Below, in pieces: positions 35,127 to 42,955 of a stretch of 64,000 nt of DNA (its first letter is position 1; each line of letters opens with the position of its first letter). A program made the position numbers and the translations under genes. The notes beneath the pieces were generated by a model. It ran no database searches and had not been told where the DNA came from. It saw nothing but the letters and a program-made list of their open reading frames with translations. The stretch is from Actinomadura craniellae. Its GTDB lineage: Bacteria > Actinomycetota > Actinomycetes > Streptosporangiales > Streptosporangiaceae. The DNA is taken from positions 434,001 to 498,000 of the forward strand of contig NZ_QLYX01000004.1 of the NCBI RefSeq assembly GCF_003289645.1. Reading direction: 5' to 3'.

Positions 35127-35819
35127 GTGACCATCGTGCCTTTTTCTCTACGTTGCGCCAAGGATGAGGACCTCTGCGTCATCATCGGCCTTATCGACAG
35201 CGCGGCCCAGTGGTTGGCAGCCAAGGACACCGACCAGTGGGCCCGGCCGTGGCCGGACGAAAGAGGCCGAGAACAGCGCATCCTGGACGGCCTTGGCACC
35301 GGTTTTACCTGGCTTGCGTTCGACGGCGAGACGCCCGTCGCCACGGTATCGATCACCGATCAGGGCAACCCGATCCTCTGGAACCGCCCCGGTGAGCTGG
35401 AAGAACGCGCTGTCTACCTGCACCGACTGGTGATCAATCAGGATTACGCCGGAAGGGGGCTGGGAGCGTCCCTGCTCGACTGGGCCGCCGACTATGGCAG
35501 CCGAGCATACGGGGCAGACATCGTCCGCATCGATGTGTGGCAGGACAACGAGGCTTTGCATGCCTACTACCGGAGACTCGGCTTCCGTCCGGCCCGACGC
35601 AAAATGACCGACATTGTTCGCAAAAAGCGTGTCGATATTCGCGCCACCAAGGAGGAATGGCCCTCCGGAGCGGTCTTCGAACGGAAGATCGCGCCTCGCC
35701 GAGCAGCGAGAAATAAATATCACGCACAGTTCGAACTGGCCGACGAAAATATACCAAGCCCCGGTACCACAGGTGGTTTTTCCGGTACGCGCTCTCCCGC
35801 GACCGCGCCGGCGGTCTAA
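35127..35819 (+). CDS. GNAT-family N-acetyltransferase
   Basis: A protein of about 230 residues with the GNAT core: VYLHRLVINQDYAGRGLGAS (acetyl-CoA pyrophosphate loop), DIVRIDVWQDNEALHAYYRRLGFRP (motif B). About 60 C-terminal residues beyond the core are basic and unmatched. The start is uncertain: GTG at 35127 or 35136 (GGAG at 35121 suits the latter), or an ATG at 35031 with no ribosome binding site. Probably controlled by the GntR protein upstream. The acceptor substrate cannot be told. Confidence 0.83.
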   Translation: MTIVPFSLRCAKDEDLCVIIGLIDSAAQWLAAKDTDQWARPWPDERGREQRILDGLGTGFTWLAFDGETPVATVSITDQGNPILWNRPGELEERAVYLHRLVINQDYAGRGLGASLLDWAADYGSRAYGADIVRIDVWQDNEALHAYYRRLGFRPARRKMTDIVRKKRVDIRATKEEWPSGAVFERKIAPRRAARNKYHAQFELADENIPSPGTTGGFSGTRSPATAPAV

Positions 35820-35977
35820 TCCCGCATCACCCAGGCGCCCCCTGCCCCGCTGTGAGCCCGCCTCTTCGCCGCCCGACGGCTCCTTGACCTCGCCCCGGGG
35901 TCGCCTTGGGGCGTCCATTGCCCACCGAGGGTGATGATCGGCGGGACGACGCCCGTCTCGGACGCAGGGGAGCATCG

Positions 35978-36154
35978 ATGCGCTACGGATCGCTCGCGGA
36001 GGGCGGCAGCCGGGCCGCCGCCGAGTTGACCACCGCTCACCTGTTGCTGGTGGCGTTGAGCGCGGCGCTCATCTTCGTCGGCGTGCTGCTGGTCCGCTAC
36101 AGCTCCCGGCGTGACTACAACCCCCGGCACTCCGACCGGCGCGGACTGTCGTAG
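35978..36154 (+). CDS. Small membrane protein, 58 residues
   Basis: An ATG at 35978 with GGGGAG upstream opens a 58-residue frame: polar N-terminus, one hydrophobic helix (TTAHLLLVALSAALIFVGVL) and a short Arg-rich tail. No family is recognised. The clear ribosome binding site and helix are the only support. Confidence 0.5.
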   Translation: MRYGSLAEGGSRAAAELTTAHLLLVALSAALIFVGVLLVRYSSRRDYNPRHSDRRGLS

Positions 36155-36263
36155 GGCTCCGCCACAATGCCCGGGAACGGCCCGACCACGAACGCCGTCC
36201 CCGAGGCGACCGCCAGGCTCTGCCGCAATGCCCGGGGGACGACCCCTCCCGAACGGAGCTCCG

Positions 36264-36815
36264 ATGCGGAAGATCCTCGCCTTCATGATGGTGACCGTGG
36301 ACGGCTACCACGCGGACACGGCCGGGACGACCGGCTGGCACACCGTCGACGCGGAGTTCGGCGAGTTCGCGGCGGAACAGCTGGACGAGGCCGACACCCT
36401 GCTGTTCGGACGGGTCACCTACGAGATGATGGCCGCGTACTGGCCGACTCCGGAGGCGACGGAACGCGATCCCGAGGTCGCGGGCCGGATGAACTCCACC
36501 CCTAAAATCGTGGTCTCCCGGACGCTCGGCACGGCCGGCTGGTCCGGCACCCGCCTGGTCCGGGACACCGGGGAACTCGCCCGGCTCAAGGGGGAGCCCG
36601 GCGGCGACATCATGATCCTCGGCAGCTCCGCCCTGACGGTGAGCCTCCTCGAAGCGGGCCTGGTGGACGAGCTGCGGATCATGGTCAGCCCGCTCGCCCT
36701 CGGCGCCGGTCAGTCCGCGTTCCGGAACGAGGCCGGGCCCACCTCGCTGGAGCTGCTGGAGGCCAGGGCCTTCAAATCAGGGAACGTCCTGCTGTCCTAC
36801 CGTCCCGCCGGTTAG
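36264..36815 (+). CDS. Dihydrofolate reductase-like (RibD C-terminal domain) protein
   Basis: A 183-residue protein of the RibD-C/DHFR-like family: MRKILAFMMVTVDGYHA at the start, DTLLFGRVTYEMMAAYWP, GSSALTVSLLEAGLVDELRI and VSPLALGAG. Stand-alone members are usually of unknown substrate and are not the DHFR of folate synthesis. ATG at 36264 with GGAG upstream. It is not linked to the fol operon 18 kb away. Confidence 0.87.
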   Translation: MRKILAFMMVTVDGYHADTAGTTGWHTVDAEFGEFAAEQLDEADTLLFGRVTYEMMAAYWPTPEATERDPEVAGRMNSTPKIVVSRTLGTAGWSGTRLVRDTGELARLKGEPGGDIMILGSSALTVSLLEAGLVDELRIMVSPLALGAGQSAFRNEAGPTSLELLEARAFKSGNVLLSYRPAG

Positions 36816-36858
36816 CCCGGCACCCGCCCGACCCCGGAATACCGGCGGGCCGCCCGGT

Positions 36859-37100
36859 GCCGTCAGGTCGCCACCGCTGCACCGGCACGGCCCCGGGTTC
36901 CACCGGATCCAGCCCGCGGATCTCCTCCTCGGTACGGAACCGCCCGGAAGCGGGCGACCGGGAGTAGACCGCCGGGAGCTGCCCGACCGCGGCCGGGTCG
37001 GCGCCGGTGGAACCGGCGTGCGAGACCGCCGCCAGGGACCTCGGGGGAGCCGGTCCCGCAGTGCCGCCATGCGCCGGTCGGCGACCCGTTTCCCCTGCGG
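36859..37100 (-). pseudogene. Remnant of an S-adenosyl methyltransferase (Methyltransf_19/DUF574 type)
   Basis: The reverse strand at 36859-37038 encodes SLAAVSHAGSTGADPA and later FRTEEEIRGLDPVEPG followed by VPVQRWRPDG, which closely resembles the C-terminus of the actinomycete Methyltransf_19 family. Just upstream, in another frame, ALRDRLPRG continues the match, so a frameshift near 37040-37070 separates the two parts. No start codon or SAM-binding region can be joined to it. It is a decayed 3' end. The remaining bases up to 37238 hold nothing I can recognise. Confidence 0.6.
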
Positions 37101-37238
37101 CCCGCGGAATCGGCGAACGGCCGTTTCCTGGTGGCTCGGCGTACCGAATCCCACGGCGGGCGCGTGTGTCCGCCGGGAGCGGAGGACCTGTCGGCCGTGG
37201 GCATCGTCCCGGCGGGCCCGCCGTGCCAGCATCGGGGC

Positions 37239-37739
37239 ATGGAACACCCCGGTGACCCCCCGGCCCGGGCGGCCTCGCTGCCCCTCGCCGCGACGCTGGG
37301 TCCCGCATGGGGACGCGCCGACGTCCGCACCCGGTTCCTCGCGTTCGCCGACCGTTGGAAGGGCGGCCGGTGGACCTGGGCGACCGGCGTCCTCAGCACC
37401 GAACTCGTCCGCACCGTGGAATGCGAACGCCCCGGCGGCGAGCACGCCCGCGACTCCCTGGAGATCGGCCTGGAACTGGTGGCCCATGGGAACCCGCCGG
37501 AGCCCCCCGGCTGGACGGTGATCCTGGCGTTGAACGTGCAGTGCTGGTGCCCGCTGGAGCACCCCGACCACGGCTACCACCGGGTGCGCACCGCCGAATG
37601 GACCACCGCCGCCCCGGCCGCCACGCTGGCCGCGCTGGACGAGGCCCTCACCCACACGGCGCAGTGGCTGCGCACCTTCCCCGACCCCGACGGCTGGCGC
37701 CACCGCCACGGCCTGCCCCCGCGCACCGGCCGTCCCTGA
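37239..37739 (+). CDS. Hypothetical protein, 166 residues
   Basis: A 166-residue soluble protein starting MEHPGDPPARAASLP. It contains LAFADRWKGGRWTWATGVLS, WTVILALNVQCWCPLEHPDH and LDEALTHTAQWLRTFPDPDG with many tryptophans. Codon use fits a real gene. I do not recognise the family; a weak ribosome binding site (CGGGG) precedes the ATG. After the stop, 184 bp to the Nudix gene hold nothing recognisable. Confidence 0.6.
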   Translation: MEHPGDPPARAASLPLAATLGPAWGRADVRTRFLAFADRWKGGRWTWATGVLSTELVRTVECERPGGEHARDSLEIGLELVAHGNPPEPPGWTVILALNVQCWCPLEHPDHGYHRVRTAEWTTAAPAATLAALDEALTHTAQWLRTFPDPDGWRHRHGLPPRTGRP

Positions 37740-37923
37740 CACGGCGCGAGCACCGGCCGGCCGCGCCCCGGTATCGGGCGAAGCCTGGGAACGCGCAGCC
37801 CCCGCGACCTACCCTGGCCGGGTGGACATCAGGGAAACCATGGCAGCCGGCGCACCGCCCACCGGCCATGCATGACGACCTGGCGGCCCGGCCGATCCAG
37901 GAGCGGAACCCGTCCCGGAACGG

Positions 37924-38418
37924 TCAATCGACGTACGGCTCGGAGCCGGTCAACCCGTGGTCGATGCGCCGGCGCAGTGCCGGGTGAATGTCGTATCGGG
38001 AGAGATCGTCTGGCGATACCCACCGAACCGCCGATGCCTCGTCGGTAGTGGTCGTCTCCCCACCGACCGGGCGGGCGTGCAAACAGATGTTCACCGGTTG
38101 GCGGACCTCGGTCACCTTCCCGCCCTTGCGGTACTCGATCACATGGTCCGGAGTGGTGAACACCCCGACCAAGCCGGTGATCTCAATGTCGACTCCGGTC
38201 TCCTCCTTGCACTCCCGTACAGCGCACTGCCTGATCGTCTCGCCCTTCTTGAGCCCGCCCGTGGGAATCGTCCACAGTCCGTTGTCGGTCCGCCGCAGCA
38301 ACAGCACCTGGCCGTTCTCATCACGGACCAGTACCGACGCCGAAGGTTTCCGGGTGGTCGGCGGCGGAGCGTCCGGATCCCGCCAGTGGTCGATGCGCCG
38401 GCCCTTCTTGCCCATCAC
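37924..38418 (-). CDS. Nudix hydrolase
   Basis: A 164-residue protein with a complete Nudix box (GGLKKGETIRQCAVRECK followed by EETGV, G-x5-E-x7-REUxEExGU). SASVLVRDENGQVLLLRR and WTIPTGG flank it. It would cleave a nucleoside diphosphate linked to another group; the substrate is unknown. Its GTG or ATG start overlaps the stop of the XRE-PLD gene, so the two are made together. Nudix genes next to this kind of XRE regulator are frequent in actinomycetes, and pSAM2-type elements carry a Nudix immunity factor, but no link is shown here. Confidence 0.9.
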   Translation of the reverse strand: MMGKKGRRIDHWRDPDAPPPTTRKPSASVLVRDENGQVLLLRRTDNGLWTIPTGGLKKGETIRQCAVRECKEETGVDIEITGLVGVFTTPDHVIEYRKGGKVTEVRQPVNICLHARPVGGETTTTDEASAVRWVSPDDLSRYDIHPALRRRIDHGLTGSEPYVD

Positions 38419-39143
38419 CCGGCTCCGTCCAGGGGGCGGGCCGAAGCCCAGACCCGTTCGAAGCTTTCGAGGTAGGTGTTGAAGTATGCGCCGTCCACCC
38501 GTCGCAGGCGCATGACCGGGGTGTAGGCGGCGAGGATCCCGTACACGTGGGCGTTGACGAGCATCTCGTCGTCGAACCGGTAGATGGAGTTGTACAGCGG
38601 GGTGTCGTGCAGGCGGATCTGTATCGCCCCGGCAAGCGGCCGGTAGTACGACAGCACCGCGGCGACCCGGCCGGCGACGCCCCCGCCGATCTCCTTCTCC
38701 GTGTCCCGGGCGGCGAGTTGGGCACCGTCCGGATCACCGACGAGCAGCCGTACCCGGGCTCCGGCCTCCGCCCGCTCGCGCAGTAGCGGAAGCCATTCAG
38801 GGTGCTCCTCGGTGAGGAAAAGTCCGGCGAACGCGAGATAGTCGACGCTCCGCTGGGCTTGCCGAAGCAGGTCGGTCCACAGGTGCTTGGGGACGTCCGT
38901 TCGCCTCGGCCAGGCTGACACCAGTTCGGCCCCGGTCAGCGAAGCCTTGTCGACCGCACCGGGCCACAGGTACGACTCGTCCTCCTGAAGGAGCGTGGCG
39001 ACCCGATAGCGGGTTCTGGGATAGGGGACGACGTCCCCGCGGATCCACCGCTCGACGCTCTTTCCACTGACCTCAGCGGCCTCGGCCAGCCCCTCCAGGT
39101 CGAGGCCGCGGCGGAGCATCGCCCGCCTGAGACGTTCGTTCAT
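38415..39143 (-). CDS. XRE-type regulator fused to a PLD-like (DUF5919) domain
   Basis: A 242-residue protein. Residues 1-60 form an HTH (RRAMLRRGLDLEGLAEAAEV, SVERWIRGDVVPYPRTRYRV). Residues about 75-235 form a PLD-like domain (LLRQAQRSVDYLAFAGLFL, AEAGARVRLLVGDP, FDDEMLVNAHVYG) with no intact HKD motif. The same domain exists as a separate protein at 12021-12617. ATG at 39143 chosen; a GTG at 39161 or TTG at 39164 with GGGAG upstream is possible. It is divergent from B2/A2 and coupled to the Nudix gene. Confidence 0.85.
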   Translation of the reverse strand: MNERLRRAMLRRGLDLEGLAEAAEVSGKSVERWIRGDVVPYPRTRYRVATLLQEDESYLWPGAVDKASLTGAELVSAWPRRTDVPKHLWTDLLRQAQRSVDYLAFAGLFLTEEHPEWLPLLRERAEAGARVRLLVGDPDGAQLAARDTEKEIGGGVAGRVAAVLSYYRPLAGAIQIRLHDTPLYNSIYRFDDEMLVNAHVYGILAAYTPVMRLRRVDGAYFNTYLESFERVWASARPLDGAG

Positions 39144-39295
39144 GCCTGGAGATGCTTCCACCAACTGACAGCTCCCGACAGATGACAGACAGATAGATGT
39201 TCCTAGATGTCTTCTCGTGTCATCGCGGTGGGTTATTCACCCACTGCAATCTGTCATCGCCAGCGATGTTCAAGGGTCGGCGAGAAGGGTCCGCC
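39144..39295. promoter_or_regulatory. Divergent control region of the XRE-PLD / B2-A2 module
   Basis: Contains a cluster of direct copies of GACAG (around 39166-39193) and TGTCATCGC twice (near 39219 and 39252), candidate regulator sites. AGAAGGG before 39296 is the B2 ribosome binding site. Binding is inferred. Confidence 0.45.
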
Positions 39296-39547
39296 ATGTC
39301 TGTATCTGCCCCTCCGCCAAGGATGTGGTCCTGGGAGGTCCGCGGCAACGATGGTCTCGGCGCCACGGGCGTCACCGACGACCAGGGCCGCGCCGAGCAG
39401 CGTCTCGGAGACGCCCTCCAAGCAGCTCCTGCCGGCACGACCGGCTCCGTGCACCGGATCGGGCTGCATCCCGCGAAACCGCAGTACGAGTACGGGCGTC
39501 CGGTCGCGACGGCCGAGGTGACGGAAGCCGGGGTGCGGTGGCTGTGA
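39296..39547 (+). CDS. Small protein B2 of the XRE/PLD module
   Basis: An 83-residue protein, MSVSAPPPRMWSWEVRGND, then GVTDDQGRAEQRLGDALQAA, APAGTTGSVHRIGL, YEYGRPVATAEVTEAGVRW. It is a paralogue of B1 at 14324-14584, colinear along its whole length. AGAAGGG precedes the ATG. Its TGA overlaps the start of A2. Function unknown. Confidence 0.75.
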   Translation: MSVSAPPPRMWSWEVRGNDGLGATGVTDDQGRAEQRLGDALQAAPAGTTGSVHRIGLHPAKPQYEYGRPVATAEVTEAGVRWL

Positions 39548-39828
39548 TGTGGCTCAGCGGTTTCGCGGCCCCGAGTCCGTCCGTGCCCGCCGGGACGGGC
39601 CGGGAGGACCCGGGAAGGCTGGCGGGGATCCGGGCGGCGCAGCGCGAGTTGCGGGCACGGTTCCCGAGCGCCGTGATCTGGTACGGACGGGCCACCGGGC
39701 GCTGGTGGGCGACGGTCGATCACCAGCGCGGCCCGGGACGGCTGTACAAGGCGCGTATCCCAGCCGAACTCGCCGCCCTGCTCCATGGCCGGGTGGGGTC
39801 CCCTCCTCGCCGGCCGCCCGTTCGGTGA
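39547..39828 (+). CDS. Small protein A2 of the XRE/PLD module
   Basis: A 93-residue protein (ATG at 39547 sharing a base with the B2 stop; a GTG at 39544 is also in frame). Core RARFPSAVIWYGRATGRWW and IPAELAALLHG match A1. The N-terminal Pro/Gly segment differs from A1, so only the 50-residue core is conserved. A 21-bp perfect hairpin follows 56 bases after the stop. Function unknown. Confidence 0.72.
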   Translation: MWLSGFAAPSPSVPAGTGREDPGRLAGIRAAQRELRARFPSAVIWYGRATGRWWATVDHQRGPGRLYKARIPAELAALLHGRVGSPPRRPPVR

Positions 39829-39884
39829 ACGCGAGCGCACCTCGCTGCCCGGCAAGGGCCTGTGGCCCTCGGCCACTTGCCGCC

Positions 39885-39936
39885 ATGATCGTTGAGGATC
39901 CGAGGTGCTATTACCCCTCGGATCCTCAACGATCAT
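39885..39936. terminator. Perfect 21-bp inverted repeat after the B2-A2 pair
   Basis: Arms 39885-39905 and 39916-39936 match over 21 bp with a 10-base AT-rich loop. It is placed as a terminator for B2-A2; the length and the lack of a T-run leave open a different role such as a protein-binding or recombination site. Confidence 0.6.
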
Positions 39937-40080
39937 TGCCGGACAGCGTCCTGCCTTGCCGCTTCGGCGCTGCTTATCGGTGGTTTCGTCACAAATAACA
40001 CCGATATTGTCACGTCCGGTTACTACTGGGTTGCCAGGAAGGGACGTTGCCAGACGGGAACGCGGGGTTAATTTCGATGC

Positions 40081-40434
40081 ATGGCGTGGTGGCAGGCAGC
40101 GGGTTGGGAACTGGCCGGCGGGATGGCGGCCGGGCTGATGTCGTTGATGATGGCGATCGCCACGGCCGGGTTCGCCCGGCCGTGGCGAGGCCACCCCGGG
40201 CTGGTCGGCCCGCGGTTACTGGTGTTCGCGAGCGGGCTGGCGCTGGGCGCGCTGGCCGCCGCGGCGATGCATGCGTCGATGAGCGGGGCGTGGCCCGCGT
40301 TCGTGATCGGGGTGGGGGCTCCCGCGGCGATGCGGGGCCTGCTGTCCGGAGTCGAGGTCAGCGAACGCGACAGTCCCCCCACCGCCCGGCAGGGAACCCG
40401 ATCGGGCCGCGCGGGAGGAGACCGCCCATGTTGA
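40081..40434 (+). CDS. Small membrane protein upstream of the pentapeptide protein
   Basis: A 117-residue protein with about three hydrophobic stretches (GWELAGGMAAGLMSLMMAIA, LLVFASGLALGALAAAAMHA, AFVIGVGAPAAMRG) and a polar tail. Its stop overlaps the start of the pentapeptide-repeat gene by 7 bases, so they are probably co-translated. The ATG at 40081 has only a weak ribosome binding site. Family not recognised. Confidence 0.55.
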   Translation: MAWWQAAGWELAGGMAAGLMSLMMAIATAGFARPWRGHPGLVGPRLLVFASGLALGALAAAAMHASMSGAWPAFVIGVGAPAAMRGLLSGVEVSERDSPPTARQGTRSGRAGGDRPC

Positions 40435-41429
40435 TGGTCCCCGACAGCAGGCTCGCCCGGCTGATCACGGCGAGCCGCCCGGCCCGGCCGTGGCTGCGGC
40501 TGACCGTCTCGACCTGGTGGGCCGACGCCCTGATCGCCGCCGGTGCCCACGCCGCGGCCACCGGGGGCCGGCCGCCGGGTGCAGCCCCGCCCGTCCGCTC
40601 CCGGCTCGCCGTCGGCCCCGAGGTGTGCCTGTCCGGTGTCGACTTATCCGGGACAGACCTGCACCGCGCGGACCTCACCCGCGCCGACCTGACCCGCAGC
40701 ACCCTGGCCGACGCCGTCCTGGGCGAGACATCCCTCCCCGGCGCGGACCTCGCCCGGGCGAACCTGAGCCGCGCCGACCTGACCAGAGCGAACCTCAGCG
40801 GTGCGAACCTGGCCCGCAGTGCCCTGATCGGCGCGAACCTGACCGAGACGTCCCTTCCCGACGCGGACCTCACCCGCGCCGACCTGTACCGCGCGAACCT
40901 GACCGGGACGAACCTGACCCGCGCGGACCTGCGCCGCGCCGACCTGACCGAGGCGACGCTGCACCGCGCCCTCCTGCTCGGCGCCGACCTGGCCGAGGCG
41001 ACCCTAGGCGGCGCCGACCTGTCCGGCGCGGCCCCCTTCGGCGCGAACCTGTGCCACGCCGACCTCTCCGACGCGACCCTGAACCGCACGATCCTGGCCG
41101 GTACGACCCTGATCGGCGCGAACCTGGCCCGCGCGGACCTGACCGGAGCGGACCTGACCGACGCCGACCTGACCCGCGCCACCCTGATCGGCGCGGACCT
41201 CACCGGCGTGAACCTCACCGGCGCGACCCTGGTCGACACCGACCTCAGCGGCGCGGACCTCACCGGCGCCAAGCTGGCCGGAACACGCCTGGCGGCGGCC
41301 TGCTGGTCCCCCACCACCCGCTGGCCGGACGAGCAGGCCGGGTGCATGCACGCCCGCTCCCAGGAAGTCGAACCGGAGGTATGGGTGATCACCTCCGGCC
41401 ACCCCCGCACGCCCGCCCCCACCGACTGA
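40428..41429 (+). CDS. Pentapeptide-repeat protein
   Basis: A 333-residue protein. After about 65 N-terminal residues it has roughly 45 tandem pentapeptides of the form A-[DN]-L-x-x (for example ADLTRADLTRSTLADAVLGE), up to about residue 290, then a short Trp-containing tail. Such repeats fold into a right-handed quadrilateral beta-helix. Some members mimic DNA and protect gyrase from quinolones (Qnr, MfpA); most have unknown roles, and nothing here points to one. GGGAGGAG precedes the ATG at 40428. Confidence 0.9.
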   Translation: MLMVPDSRLARLITASRPARPWLRLTVSTWWADALIAAGAHAAATGGRPPGAAPPVRSRLAVGPEVCLSGVDLSGTDLHRADLTRADLTRSTLADAVLGETSLPGADLARANLSRADLTRANLSGANLARSALIGANLTETSLPDADLTRADLYRANLTGTNLTRADLRRADLTEATLHRALLLGADLAEATLGGADLSGAAPFGANLCHADLSDATLNRTILAGTTLIGANLARADLTGADLTDADLTRATLIGADLTGVNLTGATLVDTDLSGADLTGAKLAGTRLAAACWSPTTRWPDEQAGCMHARSQEVEPEVWVITSGHPRTPAPTD

Positions 41430-41481
41430 CCGCCCTCCTTCGAGGCTCCACGACATCTGAAATCCGAAGGATCGACCGCCC

Positions 41482-41590
41482 GGCGCGAACCTGTACTACG
41501 AAGTCCGCGGCTCCGCCCCCGTCCTGCTGCTGATCTGCGGCGGGGTCTACGACGCCGCCGGGTACGCGGCCCTGGCCGGCTCGGCGAAGG
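41482..41590 (+). pseudogene. Fragment of an alpha/beta hydrolase
   Basis: About 36 codons read GANLYYEVRGSAPVLLLICG then GVYDAAGYAALAGSA, the start of an alpha/beta hydrolase (strand with EVRGSGPVLLLIPGG). The frame has no start codon and breaks off without a nucleophile elbow. It is a remnant between two convergent genes. Confidence 0.6.
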
Positions 41591-41607
41591 CCCGTGGGCC
41601 GGGCTCA

Positions 41608-41647
41608 CCGGAGGGCCCCGCCGGACGCATCCGGCGGGGCCCTCCGG
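41608..41647. terminator. Bidirectional terminator
   Basis: An 18-bp perfect stem (41608-41625 with 41630-41647) with a CGCA loop separates the convergent pentapeptide and crystallin-like genes. Confidence 0.8.
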
Positions 41648-41654
41648 GACCAGG

Positions 41655-42275
41655 TCAGGCAGGGGCCGGGATCTTCTCCAGGGAGATGACGAACCGGTTG
41701 CCCTCCGCCCGGGTCCACTTGAGGTGGCCGGGGAAGTTGGTGCTGTCAGCGACGTCGACCTGCTTGGTCTCGTCGTTCCACCGCAGGTGCAGGGCCCCGT
41801 TGGGGTCCAGGTACTGGCCGGTGGTCTCGTCGCGGACGAAGATGGCGGTCGTCACGGGCGGCCCGCCGGCAGGCATGATCCCGATCAGTTTGAAGGCCGG
41901 GTCGCCGGCGCAGGACTTGACCTTGCCGTCGGAAACGCCCGCGGCCTGCACGTACAGGCAGTGCTGGTGCCCGTTGTCGGCGTTGTCCTCGAACCGCACC
42001 GCGACGGCCTGCGTGGCGTGCGCGATGATCCTGAACTTCGACAGGCCGTCGATGGAGCCGATGTCGGCGTTGTCGGCCTCCCAGACCTCGTGCTTGCCGC
42101 CCCCGTCGCTGTGCTGCCAGGCCAGCACCTTCACCAGGGAGCCGACCTTGACCGACTTGAACTTGTCGTTGAGGTCCTCCGGGTACTGGAAGACGACCTC
42201 GTCACCCTCCTTGTAGTGGTGCTCCTTACCGGTGTAGTTCGTGCCCTCGTAGAAGCACACCTGCGTCTGGTCCAT
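41655..42275 (-). CDS. Beta/gamma-crystallin-like protein
   Basis: A 206-residue protein. Residues 4-95 resemble a beta/gamma-crystallin fold (VCFYEGTNYTGKEHHY, DLNDKFKSVKVGSLVKVLAW); microbial members often bind calcium. The second half (about 110-206) is beta-rich (IFVRDETTGQYLDPNGALHL, FPGHLKWTRAEGNRFVISLE). No signal peptide. AAAGGA before the ATG at 42275 supports this start over an in-frame ATG at 42290. Role unknown; bacterial crystallins are linked with stress or sporulation in some species. Confidence 0.78.
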   Translation of the reverse strand: MDQTQVCFYEGTNYTGKEHHYKEGDEVVFQYPEDLNDKFKSVKVGSLVKVLAWQHSDGGGKHEVWEADNADIGSIDGLSKFRIIAHATQAVAVRFEDNADNGHQHCLYVQAAGVSDGKVKSCAGDPAFKLIGIMPAGGPPVTTAIFVRDETTGQYLDPNGALHLRWNDETKQVDVADSTNFPGHLKWTRAEGNRFVISLEKIPAPA

Positions 42276-42396
42276 GAGCCGTCCTTTCATGAGCGCCCGG
42301 CAGGGCTCACCCCGGAGCCCGTGCCGGAGCACCGCAACCGATGAGCGGAGCCGGCCGGCGGCATCCGCGCCGAGCCGGCAATATCGATACGCTATG

Positions 42397-42410
42397 TAGC
42401 TAATTAACTA
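42397..42410. promoter_or_regulatory. AT-rich palindrome upstream of the crystallin-like gene
   Basis: TAGCTAATTAACTA is symmetric at 12 of 14 bases and lies in an AT-rich patch about 120 bp before the start at 42275. It stands out in this GC-rich window and may be an operator or promoter. The rest of 42276-42520 shows no gene. Confidence 0.35.
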
Positions 42411-42520
42411 CTTTCCGCAGTCGATAGGGGTAAACCATGCACTCATGCAGGCCTGGCCGACCGCCTCGGCCGTTGTCAGCACTGGCGTTCGCAATCTCGT
42501 GGCGCTGAGGATCTGGTGGC

Positions 42521-42907
42521 TCAGCCTGGCAGCTCGTCTGCGGAGTCAGGGTCTGGCCATGTACGGGCGAGGTAGATCCGATCGATACGCCGGACGAGAC
42601 GGCGTAGGTGCCTTTTGGCCAAAGGAGGAAGGCATGTGATCGCTTCCTCCAGCAGTTCGCGGGGGTAGTCCCCGCAGCAGGCCCGCTCTCCGCAGTGGTC
42701 AGCCGGCTTGGCGAGTCCCGATCTGGCCAGTTGCTCCCAGTCGCGTAGCGCTCGGCGGACGGTACCGGGAGGCAGCCTGCGGTGTTCGACCACCACAAGG
42801 GCGATCAAAACCCGTGCCGGGACTCCATGAACACGATGAAGAGCTGGATCGTGGGACGTGCAGCGGGCACCGCCGGCCCGGACATCCGCCGGCCGTCTAC
42901 GCGGCAT
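42521..42907 (-). CDS. Conserved hypothetical protein of actinomycete type
   Basis: A 128-residue protein: VLIALVVVEHRRLPPGTVRR, ACCGDYPRELLEEAITCLPP and LAKRHLRRLVRRIDRIYLAR, ending DSADELPG. The C-terminal half resembles small actinomycete proteins that contain LPxxxxRELRxLV and are found near accessory genes (recalled). ATG at 42907. No function is known. Its base composition is a little lower in GC than the core genes. Confidence 0.55.
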   Translation of the reverse strand: MPRRRPADVRAGGARCTSHDPALHRVHGVPARVLIALVVVEHRRLPPGTVRRALRDWEQLARSGLAKPADHCGERACCGDYPRELLEEAITCLPPLAKRHLRRLVRRIDRIYLARTWPDPDSADELPG

Positions 42908-42955
42908 CGGCCTTTCGTGAAGTGATCATCTGCCTGATTGTGGCATACGACGTTC

